From the NCBI GenBank assembly GCA_035301545.1, contig DATGUA010000070.1:1-9643 (forward strand): a stretch of 9,643 nucleotides of DNA, read 5' to 3'. A program made the position numbers and the translations under genes. Numbering within the stretch: the stretch's first letter is position 1; each line of letters opens with the position of its first letter. Below, in pieces: positions 1 to 6,813 of the stretch. Origin of the DNA: DATGUA01 sp035301545 (GTDB lineage: Bacteria > Bacillota > Clostridia > Tissierellales > Tissierellaceae). The notes beneath the pieces were generated by a model. That model was given only the letters and a program-made list of their open reading frames with translations, did not search any database and was not told the DNA's origin.

Positions 1-67
1 CTAATTCTAAAATTGCTTCAAAGAATCCGTCCACTTGTGGACTTTTAATCTTAGGTTTATAATCCAC
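1..67 (-). CDS. YerC/YecD-family TrpR-like DNA-binding protein, N-terminal fragment
   Basis: The first 22 codons of a minus-strand gene are visible; the rest lies beyond the left edge. The translation from a GTG start is VDYKPKIKSPQVDGFFEAIL followed by EL. The pattern 'YK-KIK-P-VD-FF-AIL-L' resembles the start of the YerC/YecD (TrpR-related) family, small helix-turn-helix proteins of about 95-100 residues in Firmicutes. A GAGGTG Shine-Dalgarno (73-78) sits about 5 nt before the GTG, and in-frame stops upstream exclude a much longer start. It follows the formate--THF ligase by 60 bp in the same direction with no clear terminator between, so read-through is possible. The family call rests on 22 residues and remembered family sequences; the helix-turn-helix itself is not in the window. 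Confidence 0.6.
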   Translation of the reverse strand, partial: MDYKPKIKSPQVDGFFEAILEL

Positions 68-127
68 CTTTCCACCTCACAATCATTCCTATATGGTAGG
101 GTAGTAGTGTATTCAGTCCTTTTTCTA

Positions 128-1798
128 TTAGAATAATCCTACAATTTCTCCATTAGGCATTATATCTATATTATTTGCTGCTGGTTTCTTTGGTAATCCT
201 GGCATTGTCATTACATCACCTGTTAAAGCTACTAAGAATCCTGCTCCCTTAGATACTCTTATTTCTCTTACAGTTATTCTAAAGCCTTCAGGTCTTCCTA
301 ATAATTTAGGATCATCTGAGAACGAATATTGAGTTTTTGCCATACATATTGGCATTTTGTCTAATCCTAATTTTTCTAAATTAGCTATTTCTCTTTCACA
401 TTTTTTAGAGAAGTCTACTCCGTCTGCTCCATACATCTCTTTTGCTATTGTTTCTATTTTTTCTTTTATACTATCTTCTACATCATATAATGGCTTAAAG
501 TTAGATTCTTTGTTTTCACATATATCTACTACAGCTTCTGCCATTTCTATTGCTCCGTCTCCACCTTTTGCCCATACTTCAGATAATACTGCTTCTACCC
601 CTAATTCTTTACATCTATCTATTACATAATCTAACTCTTTGTCAGTGTCTGTAGGGAATTTATTTACTGCTACTACTGCCGGTACACCATATTTCTCCAT
701 ATTTTCTATATGTTTTTCAAGATTTGCAAATCCCTCTTCTAATCTATCCATATCTTCTGTTTCTAGTTTATCTTGAGCCATTCCACCTTGGTATTTTAAT
801 GCTCTTATTGTAGCTACTATTACAGTTGCATCTGGTTGTAAACCACCAAATCTTGATTTAATATTGAAGAATTTCTCTGCTCCTAAATCTCCTCCAAATC
901 CAGCTTCTGTTATAGTATAATCAGCTAATTTTAGAGACATTTGAGTTGCTATTAATGAATTACATCCATGAGCAATATTTGCAAACGGTCCACCGTGAAT
1001 TAAAGCTGGTGTATTTTCTAAAGTTTGAACTAAATTTGGTGCCATAGCATCTTTCATTATCAATGCTACTGCTCCTTGTGCTTCTATATCTTTTGCATAT
1101 ATTGGTTCTCCATCATAATTATAGGCTACTATTATTTCTCCTACTCTTTCTTTTAGATCTTCTAAATCTTTTGCTAAGCAGAAGATTGCCATTATTTCTG
1201 ATGCTACAGTAATGTCAAATCCATCTTGTCTTGGTATTCCATTTGGTCTTCCACCAAGTCCTACTACAACATTTCTTAAAGCTCTGTCATTCATATCTAG
1301 AACCCTTTTCCACACTACTCTTCTTTGATCAATATTTAGTTTATTACCTTGTTGCATATGATTATCAAGTAAAGCAGATATTAAATTATGTGCAGTTGTT
1401 ATGGCGTGGAAATCACCTGTAAAGTGAAGATTTATATCTTCCATTGGTACTACTTGAGCGTGTCCTCCACCTGCAGCTCCTCCCTTGATTCCAAAGCTAG
1501 GCCCTAATGAAGGTTCTCTTATTGCTGTTATAGATTTTTTACCTAATTTATTTAATCCCATAGATAAACCTATATTAGTAGTAGTTTTACCTTCTCCAGC
1601 TGGTGTTGGACTTATAGCCGTTACTAAAACTAATTTTCCATCTTTAGTATCCTTCTTTTCCTCTAAAAGATCTAAAGATACTTTAGCCTTATAATCCCCA
1701 TACTGGATTAAATGATCTTTACTAATATCTAGTTTCTCAGCTACCTCAGAAATCGATTTCATTTTAGCTTCTTGAGCTATTTGCACATCTGTTTTCAT
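128..1798 (-). CDS. fhs: Formate--tetrahydrofolate ligase (10-formyl-THF synthetase)
   Basis: Cytoplasmic enzyme that joins formate to tetrahydrofolate using ATP, giving 10-formyl-THF for purine synthesis and the methyl branch of the Wood-Ljungdahl pathway. From MKTDVQ the product is 556 residues, the usual family length. The P-loop-like PTPAGEGKTTT is at residues 64-74, followed by the family signature EPSLGPSFGIKGGAAGGG at 95-112 and NLHFTGD at about 123-129. The C-terminus, ending in DIMPNGEIVGLF, is also typical. The frame is open 13 codons further upstream, but AGGAGG at 1805-1810 lies 6 nt before the ATG at 1798, so that start is chosen. A bidirectional terminator separates it from the purine permease upstream, suggesting its own promoter. 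No truncation or missing signature was seen. Confidence 0.97.
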   Translation of the reverse strand: MKTDVQIAQEAKMKSISEVAEKLDISKDHLIQYGDYKAKVSLDLLEEKKDTKDGKLVLVTAISPTPAGEGKTTTNIGLSMGLNKLGKKSITAIREPSLGPSFGIKGGAAGGGHAQVVPMEDINLHFTGDFHAITTAHNLISALLDNHMQQGNKLNIDQRRVVWKRVLDMNDRALRNVVVGLGGRPNGIPRQDGFDITVASEIMAIFCLAKDLEDLKERVGEIIVAYNYDGEPIYAKDIEAQGAVALIMKDAMAPNLVQTLENTPALIHGGPFANIAHGCNSLIATQMSLKLADYTITEAGFGGDLGAEKFFNIKSRFGGLQPDATVIVATIRALKYQGGMAQDKLETEDMDRLEEGFANLEKHIENMEKYGVPAVVAVNKFPTDTDKELDYVIDRCKELGVEAVLSEVWAKGGDGAIEMAEAVVDICENKESNFKPLYDVEDSIKEKIETIAKEMYGADGVDFSKKCEREIANLEKLGLDKMPICMAKTQYSFSDDPKLLGRPEGFRITVREIRVSKGAGFLVALTGDVMTMPGLPKKPAANNIDIMPNGEIVGLF

Positions 1799-1856
1799 AC
1801 TATCTCCTCCTTGTATTTTAACAAAATTATACTTCACTAATTTACTTATATATAAT

Positions 1857-1885
1857 ACTATATCAGAAAATTAGTAATTTGAAAA
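1857..1885 (-). promoter_or_regulatory. Candidate promoter of the formate--THF ligase gene
   Basis: On the minus strand, TTTTCA (1885-1880) is followed by a 17-nt spacer and TATAGT (1862-1857), a fair sigma-A match lying between the terminator and the gene. A second -10-like TATAAT at 1831-1826 lacks a good -35 box. The AT-rich background makes either call weak. Confidence 0.35.
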
Positions 1886-1887
1886 CC

Positions 1888-1914
1888 AAAAAAGTAGGCC
1901 TAGGCCTACTTTTT
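1888..1914. terminator. Bidirectional intrinsic terminator between the permease and the ligase
   Basis: The palindrome GTAGGCCTAGGCCTAC (1894-1909) is flanked by A-runs on the left and T-runs on the right, so it can act on either strand. It ends the permease transcript; the permease stop codon (1913-1915) lies within the flank of the hairpin. It also insulates the downstream ligase gene. Confidence 0.85.
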
Positions 1915-3217
1915 ACATAAAAATTATTCTTATTATAAATAAAATAGATAATATCCACATTGTTATGGATACATCTTTTAATTTTCCTGACATAGTTTTT
2001 AATATAGTATATGACACCATTCCAAATACTATCCCCTCTGCTATACTATTAGCAAATGGCATCATTATAATTGTTAAGAATGCCGGGATAGCTTCTGTAA
2101 AATCATTAAAATCGATTCTAGTTATTGAACCCATCATAAATAATCCTACGATAACTAAAGCTGGTGCTGTTGCTGCTGAAGGAATTAATGTAAACAATGG
2201 AGCAAAGAATAATGATAAGGCAAACATAATAGCCGTTGATAATGCTGTTAACCCTGTTCTTCCTCCTGCTGTTACCCCTGATGCTGATTCAACAAATGTA
2301 GTAACAGTAGAAGTTCCTAAACATGCACCAGCAACTGTACCTACTGCATCAGCCATTAAAGCTTTTCCTACTCTCGGTAATTTCCCATCCTCATCTAACA
2401 TATTTGATTTAGAAGCAACACCTGCTAAAGTTCCTACAGTATCAAATATATCTACAAATAGAAATGTAAATACTACTACCAACATTTCTAGAGAAAATAT
2501 TTCTTCAAATCCTACAAATTGAAAAGCAACTCCTTTTACAGACGGTGGTAGACTTACCAAAGAAGTTAGACTTTCAGGCAGAACTGTTACACCTAAAGGA
2601 ATCCCTATTAATGTGGAAATTACAATTCCTATTAATAAAGATCCTTTTACATCTTTCACAAATAAAAATCCTGTAATCAAAATACCTACCATTGCAACTA
2701 TAGGTGCACCTGATGTTAAATCACCTAGTCCTAATAATGTTCCATCACCTGATGTGATAACTCCTGCTCCATCAAGTCCTATAAAAGCAATAAATAATCC
2801 AATACCTGAAGATACTGCATCTTTTAAACTTGTAGGTATAGAATCAAATATAGCTTCTCTTACATTTAAAAAAGATAATAATATAAATATAATTCCTTCA
2901 ATTAAAACTGCCGTTAGTGCAAATTGCCAAGTCTTCCCCATATCTCCTAATACTATTGTATAAGCAAAAAAAGCATTTAAACCCATACCTGGAGCTAGTC
3001 CAAAAGGATACTTAGCATATAAAGCCATCATTAATGTTGCTATAGCTGCCGATAGGGCCGTAGCTGTAAATACTCCTCCTGCATCCATTCCAGTTTCTGA
3101 AAGTATGGAAGGATTTACTGCTAATATATATGCCATAGTCATAAATATAGTAATACCTGCTACTACTTCTGTTTTTACATCAGTATTGTTCTCTTTTAAC
3201 TTAAAAAAGTTTTCCAT
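1913..3217 (-). CDS. AzgA/PbuG-type purine (guanine/hypoxanthine/adenine) permease, NCS2 superfamily
   Basis: An inner-membrane symporter of 434 residues, the normal length for the AzgA/PbuG branch of nucleobase transporters. The protein is almost wholly hydrophobic with many membrane segments. Family marks in order are the TM1 region GITIFMTMAYILAVNP (21-36), PFGLAPGMGLNAFFAY (71-86) in the half-helix that lines the substrate site, FVDIFDTVGTLAGV (254-267) with acidic residues of the transport site, and ESASGVTAGGRTGLTAL (310-326). AGGAGG 3-5 nt before the ATG fixes the start. The leader contains a guanine aptamer and a ykkC-type aptamer, which independently supports a purine substrate. Which base it prefers cannot be read from the sequence; hypoxanthine/guanine is more likely than adenine because the aptamer has the guanine-type residue. 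Confidence 0.93.
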   Translation of the reverse strand: MENFFKLKENNTDVKTEVVAGITIFMTMAYILAVNPSILSETGMDAGGVFTATALSAAIATLMMALYAKYPFGLAPGMGLNAFFAYTIVLGDMGKTWQFALTAVLIEGIIFILLSFLNVREAIFDSIPTSLKDAVSSGIGLFIAFIGLDGAGVITSGDGTLLGLGDLTSGAPIVAMVGILITGFLFVKDVKGSLLIGIVISTLIGIPLGVTVLPESLTSLVSLPPSVKGVAFQFVGFEEIFSLEMLVVVFTFLFVDIFDTVGTLAGVASKSNMLDEDGKLPRVGKALMADAVGTVAGACLGTSTVTTFVESASGVTAGGRTGLTALSTAIMFALSLFFAPLFTLIPSAATAPALVIVGLFMMGSITRIDFNDFTEAIPAFLTIIMMPFANSIAEGIVFGMVSYTILKTMSGKLKDVSITMWILSILFIIRIIFM

Positions 3218-3232
3218 TTTCTCCTCCTAAAT

Positions 3233-3256
3233 TTGACTATGTATATACATAGTCAA
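3233..3256. repeat. Perfect 24-nt palindrome just upstream of the permease ribosome binding site
   Basis: The half-site TTGACTATGTAT (3233-3244) is followed directly by its exact reverse complement (3245-3256). It lies inside the leader RNA, between the riboswitch terminator and the AGGAGG of the permease. It could be a dimeric repressor operator, an mRNA-stabilising hairpin, or a structure affecting translation. No regulator is recognised for it. Confidence 0.75.
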
Positions 3257-3318
3257 TTTCATCCTTATTTAATATTTCATAATTAGTACAATCTATAAAC
3301 CCTTAATATCAGCCTCCT

Positions 3319-3370
3319 AAAAATAAATAAGCCCAGTCAGATAGATTTCGTGAAACCTACCCGACTGGGC
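3319..3370 (-). terminator. Riboswitch-controlled intrinsic terminator in the permease leader
   Basis: On the minus strand GCCCAGTC (3370-3363) pairs with GACTGGGC (3338-3331), with inner pairing of GGTAGGTTTC against GAAATCTATC around an ACG loop. The U-tract TTATTTATTTTT follows (3330-3319). The left arm reuses the 3' part of the ykkC-type aptamer (GCCC and GGTAGGTTTC), so aptamer folding and terminator formation exclude each other. That is the layout expected of a switch that turns the gene ON when ligand binds. Confidence 0.88.
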
Positions 3371-3451
3371 TTTTATCCCTTCGGTGTAATGCTACATTTG
3401 TAACATCTGTACCGCTTGGACCAAAATTAATTGGAACCCTAGGTACACTTT
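3352..3451 (-). promoter_or_regulatory. ykkC-class riboswitch aptamer, probably the PRPP-sensing subtype (2b)
   Basis: Conserved ykkC blocks appear in order on the minus strand: CCTAGGGTTCC (3443-3433), TGGTCCAAGCGG (from about 3423), then ACACCGAAGGGATAAAAGCC and GTCGGGTAGGTTTC, ending at 3352. The helices close: TGTACC (3447-3442) with GGTACA (3413-3408), CCAA with TTGG in the first arm, an 8-bp hairpin GATGTTAC/TGTAGCATT-like at about 3407-3388, and GGG/CCC around ATAAAAG. GAAA (3452-3449) can pair with TTTC (3355-3352), like the add-on P0 helix of the ppGpp and PRPP subtypes. The subtype call comes from the guanine aptamer directly upstream, the purine transporter downstream, and similarity to remembered PRPP aptamers. 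ppGpp or guanidine sensing is less likely but not excluded. Confidence 0.82.
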
Positions 3452-3516
3452 CCCATAGTAAATGATTATCGGTCATTTGTAGAAACTTCTCAACCTTATA
3501 ACGAGAACTATATGAG
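3452..3516 (-). promoter_or_regulatory. Guanine-type purine riboswitch aptamer
   Basis: This matches the purine aptamer three-way junction on the minus strand. P1 is CTCATA (3516-3511) with TATGGG (3457-3452). P2 arms are TTCTC and GAGAA, with GG in its loop. The J2/3 core GTTTCTAC is intact. P3 arms are AATGA and TCATT, with CC in its loop (CCGATAA), allowing the loop-loop contact. The specificity base just before P1 is C (plus-strand G at 3458, equivalent to C74 of the xpt aptamer), which marks guanine/hypoxanthine rather than adenine. P1 is only 6 bp. It has no separate terminator; the only one in the leader lies after the second aptamer. Confidence 0.9.
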
Positions 3517-3545
3517 TTATATATAATATTAACTTTTACAAACAA

Positions 3546-3574
3546 ATCTTAACAATTGTCTAAGTATATGTCAA
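3546..3574 (-). promoter_or_regulatory. Promoter of the riboswitch-controlled permease
   Basis: On the minus strand a perfect -35 TTGACA (3574-3569), a 17-nt spacer and a -10 TAAGAT (3551-3546) form a strong sigma-A promoter. Transcription would start near 3539, about 20 nt before the guanine aptamer, giving a leader of about 320 nt. Confidence 0.82.
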
Positions 3575-3602
3575 GCTCTTTTTAAAATATCAAAAGTATT
3601 TA

Positions 3603-5528
3603 TTAATATTTTATTCTATCATTAAAACTAGTATCTTTTAAATCCTTCATAGTCCTTTGTCTTAGACTATATTTTGCATCTTTTATATTATGTTTAGCTA
3701 TACTTGATCTTTCCTCAGCTGTAATAGGGTTTCCATCTTTATCTACTATTTTTAAACTTCCTAGTATAGGTCTTGTCCTCCAATTTATGGCATGTTTAAA
3801 TTCATCTATTTCGCCCCATAAATAAGGAACAGGTAAAAATCCAGCTGCAAATACCTTATAAAATCCTTCTGGAGAATATAAATTACTAATACTAGATTCT
3901 ATAGCATTAATTATTATCTTTGCAGAATTTATAAGTTCTTCCATCCTTTCATTTACATCATCATTATTACTCATATCGTCAATACTGCCTTTTCTTCTTA
4001 ATTCTCTATACTTTTTAATTGATTCTTGTGTTATCTGAATACTTTCATTTATAATGTCTGGAGTAGCCAAATGTATAGCTTCAGAATAGCTAACTACATG
4101 AATCATTGATGGACTCATTTCATTATGTGGATCTATATCATCCATTAAAGCTGATACTGCAGCTAATTGTACTTTAGCTTCATCAAGATCTGGTTTAAAA
4201 TAATCTAAGCCAGCTCTAGGTTGTAATAAAATTCTAAAGTTTGAATCAGCTAATTCATTGACCAATCTTAGCATTGCTCTAGATTTAGCCAAATCTTGAA
4301 TTCCCCAGGTAAGTCTAGGTGTATTTAACATATTTTGTAATACATATGTCTTTATACCTAATTTCTTTGCAAGTTTAGCAGCTAAATAAGCTACAACAAT
4401 ATAAGTTACATCATCTGCACCTCTAAATGCAAAATGATGAGAGACATTAGCCTCAAAAGGCTTATTTGTTGTTACAATATATTTTATAGTCTCTATATGT
4501 TGTTTTAAACTAGTATATAAATCATACGGTCCTCTTTCATCTAATTTATTAAACCACCATAAAGATAAAGCATGCCAACTAATATTTAAGGTATCTTCGT
4601 GAATCTTTGCTAGGGCAGGTATATTTTTGGTACCAGCATATGTCCTAACTAATAATGGTCTAGATGCTTCCCATATCCTTATATACTCTTCTTCCGAATT
4701 AACAGGAACTCCTCCACCATTAGGTTTACCCCCCCAATCTTCTCCAAAATTAGACTGAGTTAATTGAGAACTTCCTATGGATAATATATCTAAATACCCT
4801 GTTTCTCCTAAAGTCTTAGCCCAATCTATAAATTCATCAACTGATTCTTTTCTACTTACCCGGGATGAATATGGTCCTACATGAGCTCTCATTAAAGGTG
4901 CAAAATCTTTATTCATATTTGCATCTATTCTTTTAGTAATAGTATCATTTCTTGTTCCATATTCATTATATGAAGAACGGTCTATAGGCTTAAAATGGGT
5001 ATATTCTTCATTTTCTATAATTTCCCTTCCAAACTCCATTAGTGTATCATCATATTTACTACCTTCCATTATATCTATTGGGATTCTATCTTCTGGCACA
5101 TCCATTTTTAATAATGTATCTCTTGCAGATTCTCCCCCCATATAAGTCTTAACTAATCCTTTAAATTCCTTCTCAATTGCTTTACATGCATCTGGAAGTC
5201 CTCCAAAAAATACAGTCTTTATAGATCCACCTTGATATGAAAGTAGATTTAACTTTTTCATTTCTTCTAGAAAATATCCTACCATATTTACTGCATCATC
5301 TTTATCTAATCTATAACTAATTCCAACTCGATCAATATTACCTTCAATTATCCAATCTATAACTTTCCGTCTACTTATTTCATGTTTATAATCACTAATT
5401 GCTGTTGCAATAGTGTCATCTGCAATTTTAACTTGATATCCACAATTTCTTAATAATTCAGCTGCTGTATTTACACCCATAGTATGGGCATCTAATGAAG
5501 GTTTTATAAATCCATATATTCCTTTCAT
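3603..5528 (-). CDS. Cobalamin-binding, glutamate-mutase-like protein (N-terminal B12 domain plus barrel), substrate unknown
   Basis: A 641-residue soluble protein. The N-terminal 140 or so residues look like a Rossmann-type cobalamin-binding domain: DAHTMG at 13-18 gives the DxHxxG motif whose histidine would be the lower cobalt ligand, SYRL at 71-74 stands in for SxL, and GG is at 109-110. Residues of about 205-540 read as an alternating beta/alpha barrel (PLMRAHVG at 211-218, LLVRTYAG at 292-299, FRILLQPRAG at 431-440). The last 75 residues resemble the tail of the E subunit of methylaspartate (glutamate) mutase. The inference is a single-chain adenosylcobalamin-dependent carbon-skeleton isomerase, with an aminomutase as alternative; a non-catalytic B12 sensor is less likely given the large body. 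AGGAGG precedes the ATG. The VOC gene lies 41 bp upstream on the same strand, so the two are probably co-transcribed. No cobalamin riboswitch was seen. Confidence 0.75.
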   Translation of the reverse strand: MKGIYGFIKPSLDAHTMGVNTAAELLRNCGYQVKIADDTIATAISDYKHEISRRKVIDWIIEGNIDRVGISYRLDKDDAVNMVGYFLEEMKKLNLLSYQGGSIKTVFFGGLPDACKAIEKEFKGLVKTYMGGESARDTLLKMDVPEDRIPIDIMEGSKYDDTLMEFGREIIENEEYTHFKPIDRSSYNEYGTRNDTITKRIDANMNKDFAPLMRAHVGPYSSRVSRKESVDEFIDWAKTLGETGYLDILSIGSSQLTQSNFGEDWGGKPNGGGVPVNSEEEYIRIWEASRPLLVRTYAGTKNIPALAKIHEDTLNISWHALSLWWFNKLDERGPYDLYTSLKQHIETIKYIVTTNKPFEANVSHHFAFRGADDVTYIVVAYLAAKLAKKLGIKTYVLQNMLNTPRLTWGIQDLAKSRAMLRLVNELADSNFRILLQPRAGLDYFKPDLDEAKVQLAAVSALMDDIDPHNEMSPSMIHVVSYSEAIHLATPDIINESIQITQESIKKYRELRRKGSIDDMSNNDDVNERMEELINSAKIIINAIESSISNLYSPEGFYKVFAAGFLPVPYLWGEIDEFKHAINWRTRPILGSLKIVDKDGNPITAEERSSIAKHNIKDAKYSLRQRTMKDLKDTSFNDRIKY

Positions 5529-5569
5529 ATATTTCCTCCTTTACTTCTACTAAATTAAATTCAATATGC

Positions 5570-5953
5570 CTAATCTGCCCTTATAACCTCTATATCATAT
5601 CCATCTGGATCTGTTACAAAATAATATCTTGGCTTTTCACCTGGTAAACCCATTAAATCTGTAACCTTATATCCCATTTCTTTATGCTTATCTCTAGATG
5701 ATTCTAAATTATCCACTGACACAGCCATATGAGCAAATCCATTCCCTATTTCATAAGGTTCTTCTGGATTATAATTATAAGTTAATTCTATTTCATGATT
5801 TCCTGATTCATCACTTAAAAACACTAATGTAAATTCATCCTCTGGAAAGTCCTTTCTTCCAGTCTCCTTTAAACCTAAAGCCTCATTATAAAATTTTAAT
5901 GACTTTTCTAAATCCATTACTCTAATACATGTATGCAATAATTTATAATTCAT
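5570..5953 (-). CDS. GloA-like VOC-superfamily metalloenzyme (lactoylglutathione-lyase / epimerase type)
   Basis: At 127 residues this has the usual length of a single-chain VOC protein with two beta-alpha-beta-beta-beta modules. The four metal ligands expected from E. coli glyoxalase I are in place: H7 (LLHTCIRV), E56 (HEIELTYN), H75 (FAHMAVSV) and E122 (YDIEVI). FYNEALGLK (21-29) and DPDGYDIE (115-122) are also typical of GloA. By homology it would act on a hemithioacetal of methylglyoxal, but the superfamily also includes methylmalonyl-CoA epimerase. The B12 protein gene 41 bp downstream makes an epimerase-like partner role worth considering. AAAGGAG lies 10 nt before the ATG. It seems to be the first gene of the unit, transcribed from an extended -10 promoter at about 6055. 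Confidence 0.9.
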   Translation of the reverse strand: MNYKLLHTCIRVMDLEKSLKFYNEALGLKETGRKDFPEDEFTLVFLSDESGNHEIELTYNYNPEEPYEIGNGFAHMAVSVDNLESSRDKHKEMGYKVTDLMGLPGEKPRYYFVTDPDGYDIEVIRAD

Positions 5954-6049
5954 AAACTTCCACTCCTTTTATTATTTTAATTTTATTAATCATATGCCCT
6001 TCAACTATTAAATACTATTCCCTTAATATTAAAATTAATTATTATATTA

Positions 6050-6058
6050 ATTATACCA
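6050..6058 (-). promoter_or_regulatory. Extended -10 promoter of the VOC-cobalamin protein unit
   Basis: On the minus strand, TGG-TATAAT (6058-6050) is a perfect extended -10 (TGnTATAAT). The -35 position (about 6078-6073) has no good hexamer, as is common for extended -10 promoters, and it falls within the 10-bp inverted repeat at 6065-6092. Confidence 0.6.
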
Positions 6059-6064
6059 TATTTC

Positions 6065-6092
6065 ATAGGATAATTTTTGAATATTATCCTAT
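6065..6092. repeat. Inverted repeat over the -35 region of the VOC-cobalamin protein promoter (candidate operator)
   Basis: ATAGGATAAT (6065-6074) and its exact complement ATTATCCTAT (6083-6092) are separated by 8 nt. The repeat overlaps and extends upstream of the expected -35 position of the promoter at 6050-6058. It lacks a U-tract, so an operator is more likely than a terminator. The GATAAT/ATTATC arms recall Fur-type boxes, but the spacing does not match the known Fur or PerR consensus. Confidence 0.6.
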
Positions 6093-6132
6093 CTATATTT
6101 TAGCAGAATTTCATAATCCATCATCTACCAAT

Positions 6133-6167
6133 AAAATAATAGCAGGACGTCGTCCTACTATTATTTT
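6133..6167. terminator. Bidirectional terminator downstream of the cupin gene
   Basis: The arms AAAATAATAG-c-AGGAC (6133-6148) and GTCCT-a-CTATTATTTT (6152-6167) pair around a GTC loop with one C-A mismatch. On the minus strand it lies 4 bp after the cupin stop codon and is followed by U-rich sequence, so it separates the cupin from the VOC gene. Confidence 0.82.
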
Positions 6168-6171
6168 TATA

Positions 6172-6603
6172 TTAATATTTTTCAGCCATTTCAGCTTCTC
6201 TTTTAGTTCTGTGAATAGTTCCATGAGGATGTTCAGGAGGTGCATAGATAGAATACAATTTTAGGGGTCTACGTCCTGTATTAATTACATTATGCCATTT
6301 ACCAGCAGGTATCAATATTACACAGTCATCGTAAACTCTTTTTTTATAATCTAATCTACACTTCCTATCACCCATAAACACTATACCTTGTCCTTCTTCA
6401 ATCCTTATAAATTGATCATGATCATAATGAACTTCTAAACCTATATCATCATTAGGATTAATACTCATAAGGGTAAGTTGTAAATACCTACCTGTCCATA
6501 AAGCAGTCCTATAGTTATTATTTTGTTTAGTAGCTTCTTCAATATTTGTAACAAAAGGATTTGGACCATGATCTCTTGAATTATTACATCGTGTCCAACC
6601 CAT
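6172..6603 (-). CDS. Small single-domain cupin protein of unknown substrate
   Basis: The protein is 143 residues, typical of one-domain cupins. Motif 1 is GLEVHYDHDQFIRIEEGQG (55-73) and motif 2 is PAGKWHNVIN (99-108). Compared with the classical motif 1, which has HxH then E, only H59 clearly aligns; D61 and Q64 take the places of the second His and the Glu, while H62 is near. H104 of motif 2 is present. The tail PPEHPHGTIHRTK (122-134) has three more histidines that might bind metal. The fold is clear. The reaction is not: close relatives are usually annotated only as cupin or mannose-6-phosphate-isomerase-like. AAGGAGGG before the ATG fixes the start. It stands alone, ended by a terminator, and diverges from the acetyltransferase gene. 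Confidence 0.87.
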   Translation of the reverse strand: MGWTRCNNSRDHGPNPFVTNIEEATKQNNNYRTALWTGRYLQLTLMSINPNDDIGLEVHYDHDQFIRIEEGQGIVFMGDRKCRLDYKKRVYDDCVILIPAGKWHNVINTGRRPLKLYSIYAPPEHPHGTIHRTKREAEMAEKY

Positions 6604-6813
6604 ATTATCCCTCCTTTCATCTTCTATTAATATTACTATATGCAGTACAAACTATAATGTGATACAAGCCCTAAGGAATACTTTACAATTTTCATAATAT
6701 TATGTAAAATAAAGATGATTCAGATCTACCCAATATAATACACTCTTGAATTTATATTAAAGATAGATCAATTAAGACAGTTGAGGCTTATTATTAAATA
6801 GGAGGCTGATAAA

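Noticed and set aside
357..629. Plus-strand open frames opposite the ligase (357-629, 1231-1422, 1485-1694)
   Set aside because: They are antisense shadows of a well-supported enzyme gene, with low-complexity translations and no ribosome binding sites.
1965..2963. Plus-strand open frames opposite the permease (1965-2522, 2613-2963)
   Set aside because: They are shadows of a membrane protein gene; the Asn/Ile/Pro-rich translations are what antisense reading of hydrophobic codons gives.
3313..3318. AGGAGG on the minus strand just after the leader terminator, suggesting a leader peptide
   Set aside because: No ATG, GTG or TTG follows at usable spacing; an ATT there would meet a stop after four codons.
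3357..3545. A 62-codon minus-strand open frame before the permease
   Set aside because: It lies entirely across the two aptamers and the terminator arm, has no convincing ribosome binding site, and the translation resembles no protein. The RNA structure explains the conservation.
5954..6120. A cobalamin riboswitch upstream of the VOC-cobalamin protein unit
   Set aside because: The leader is short and AT-rich, and I found no B12-box-like core or suitable long-range pairing.
6692..6703. 12-nt palindrome CATAATATTATG between the cupin and acetyltransferase genes
   Set aside because: It is short and made almost only of A and T; such palindromes are expected by chance at this composition.
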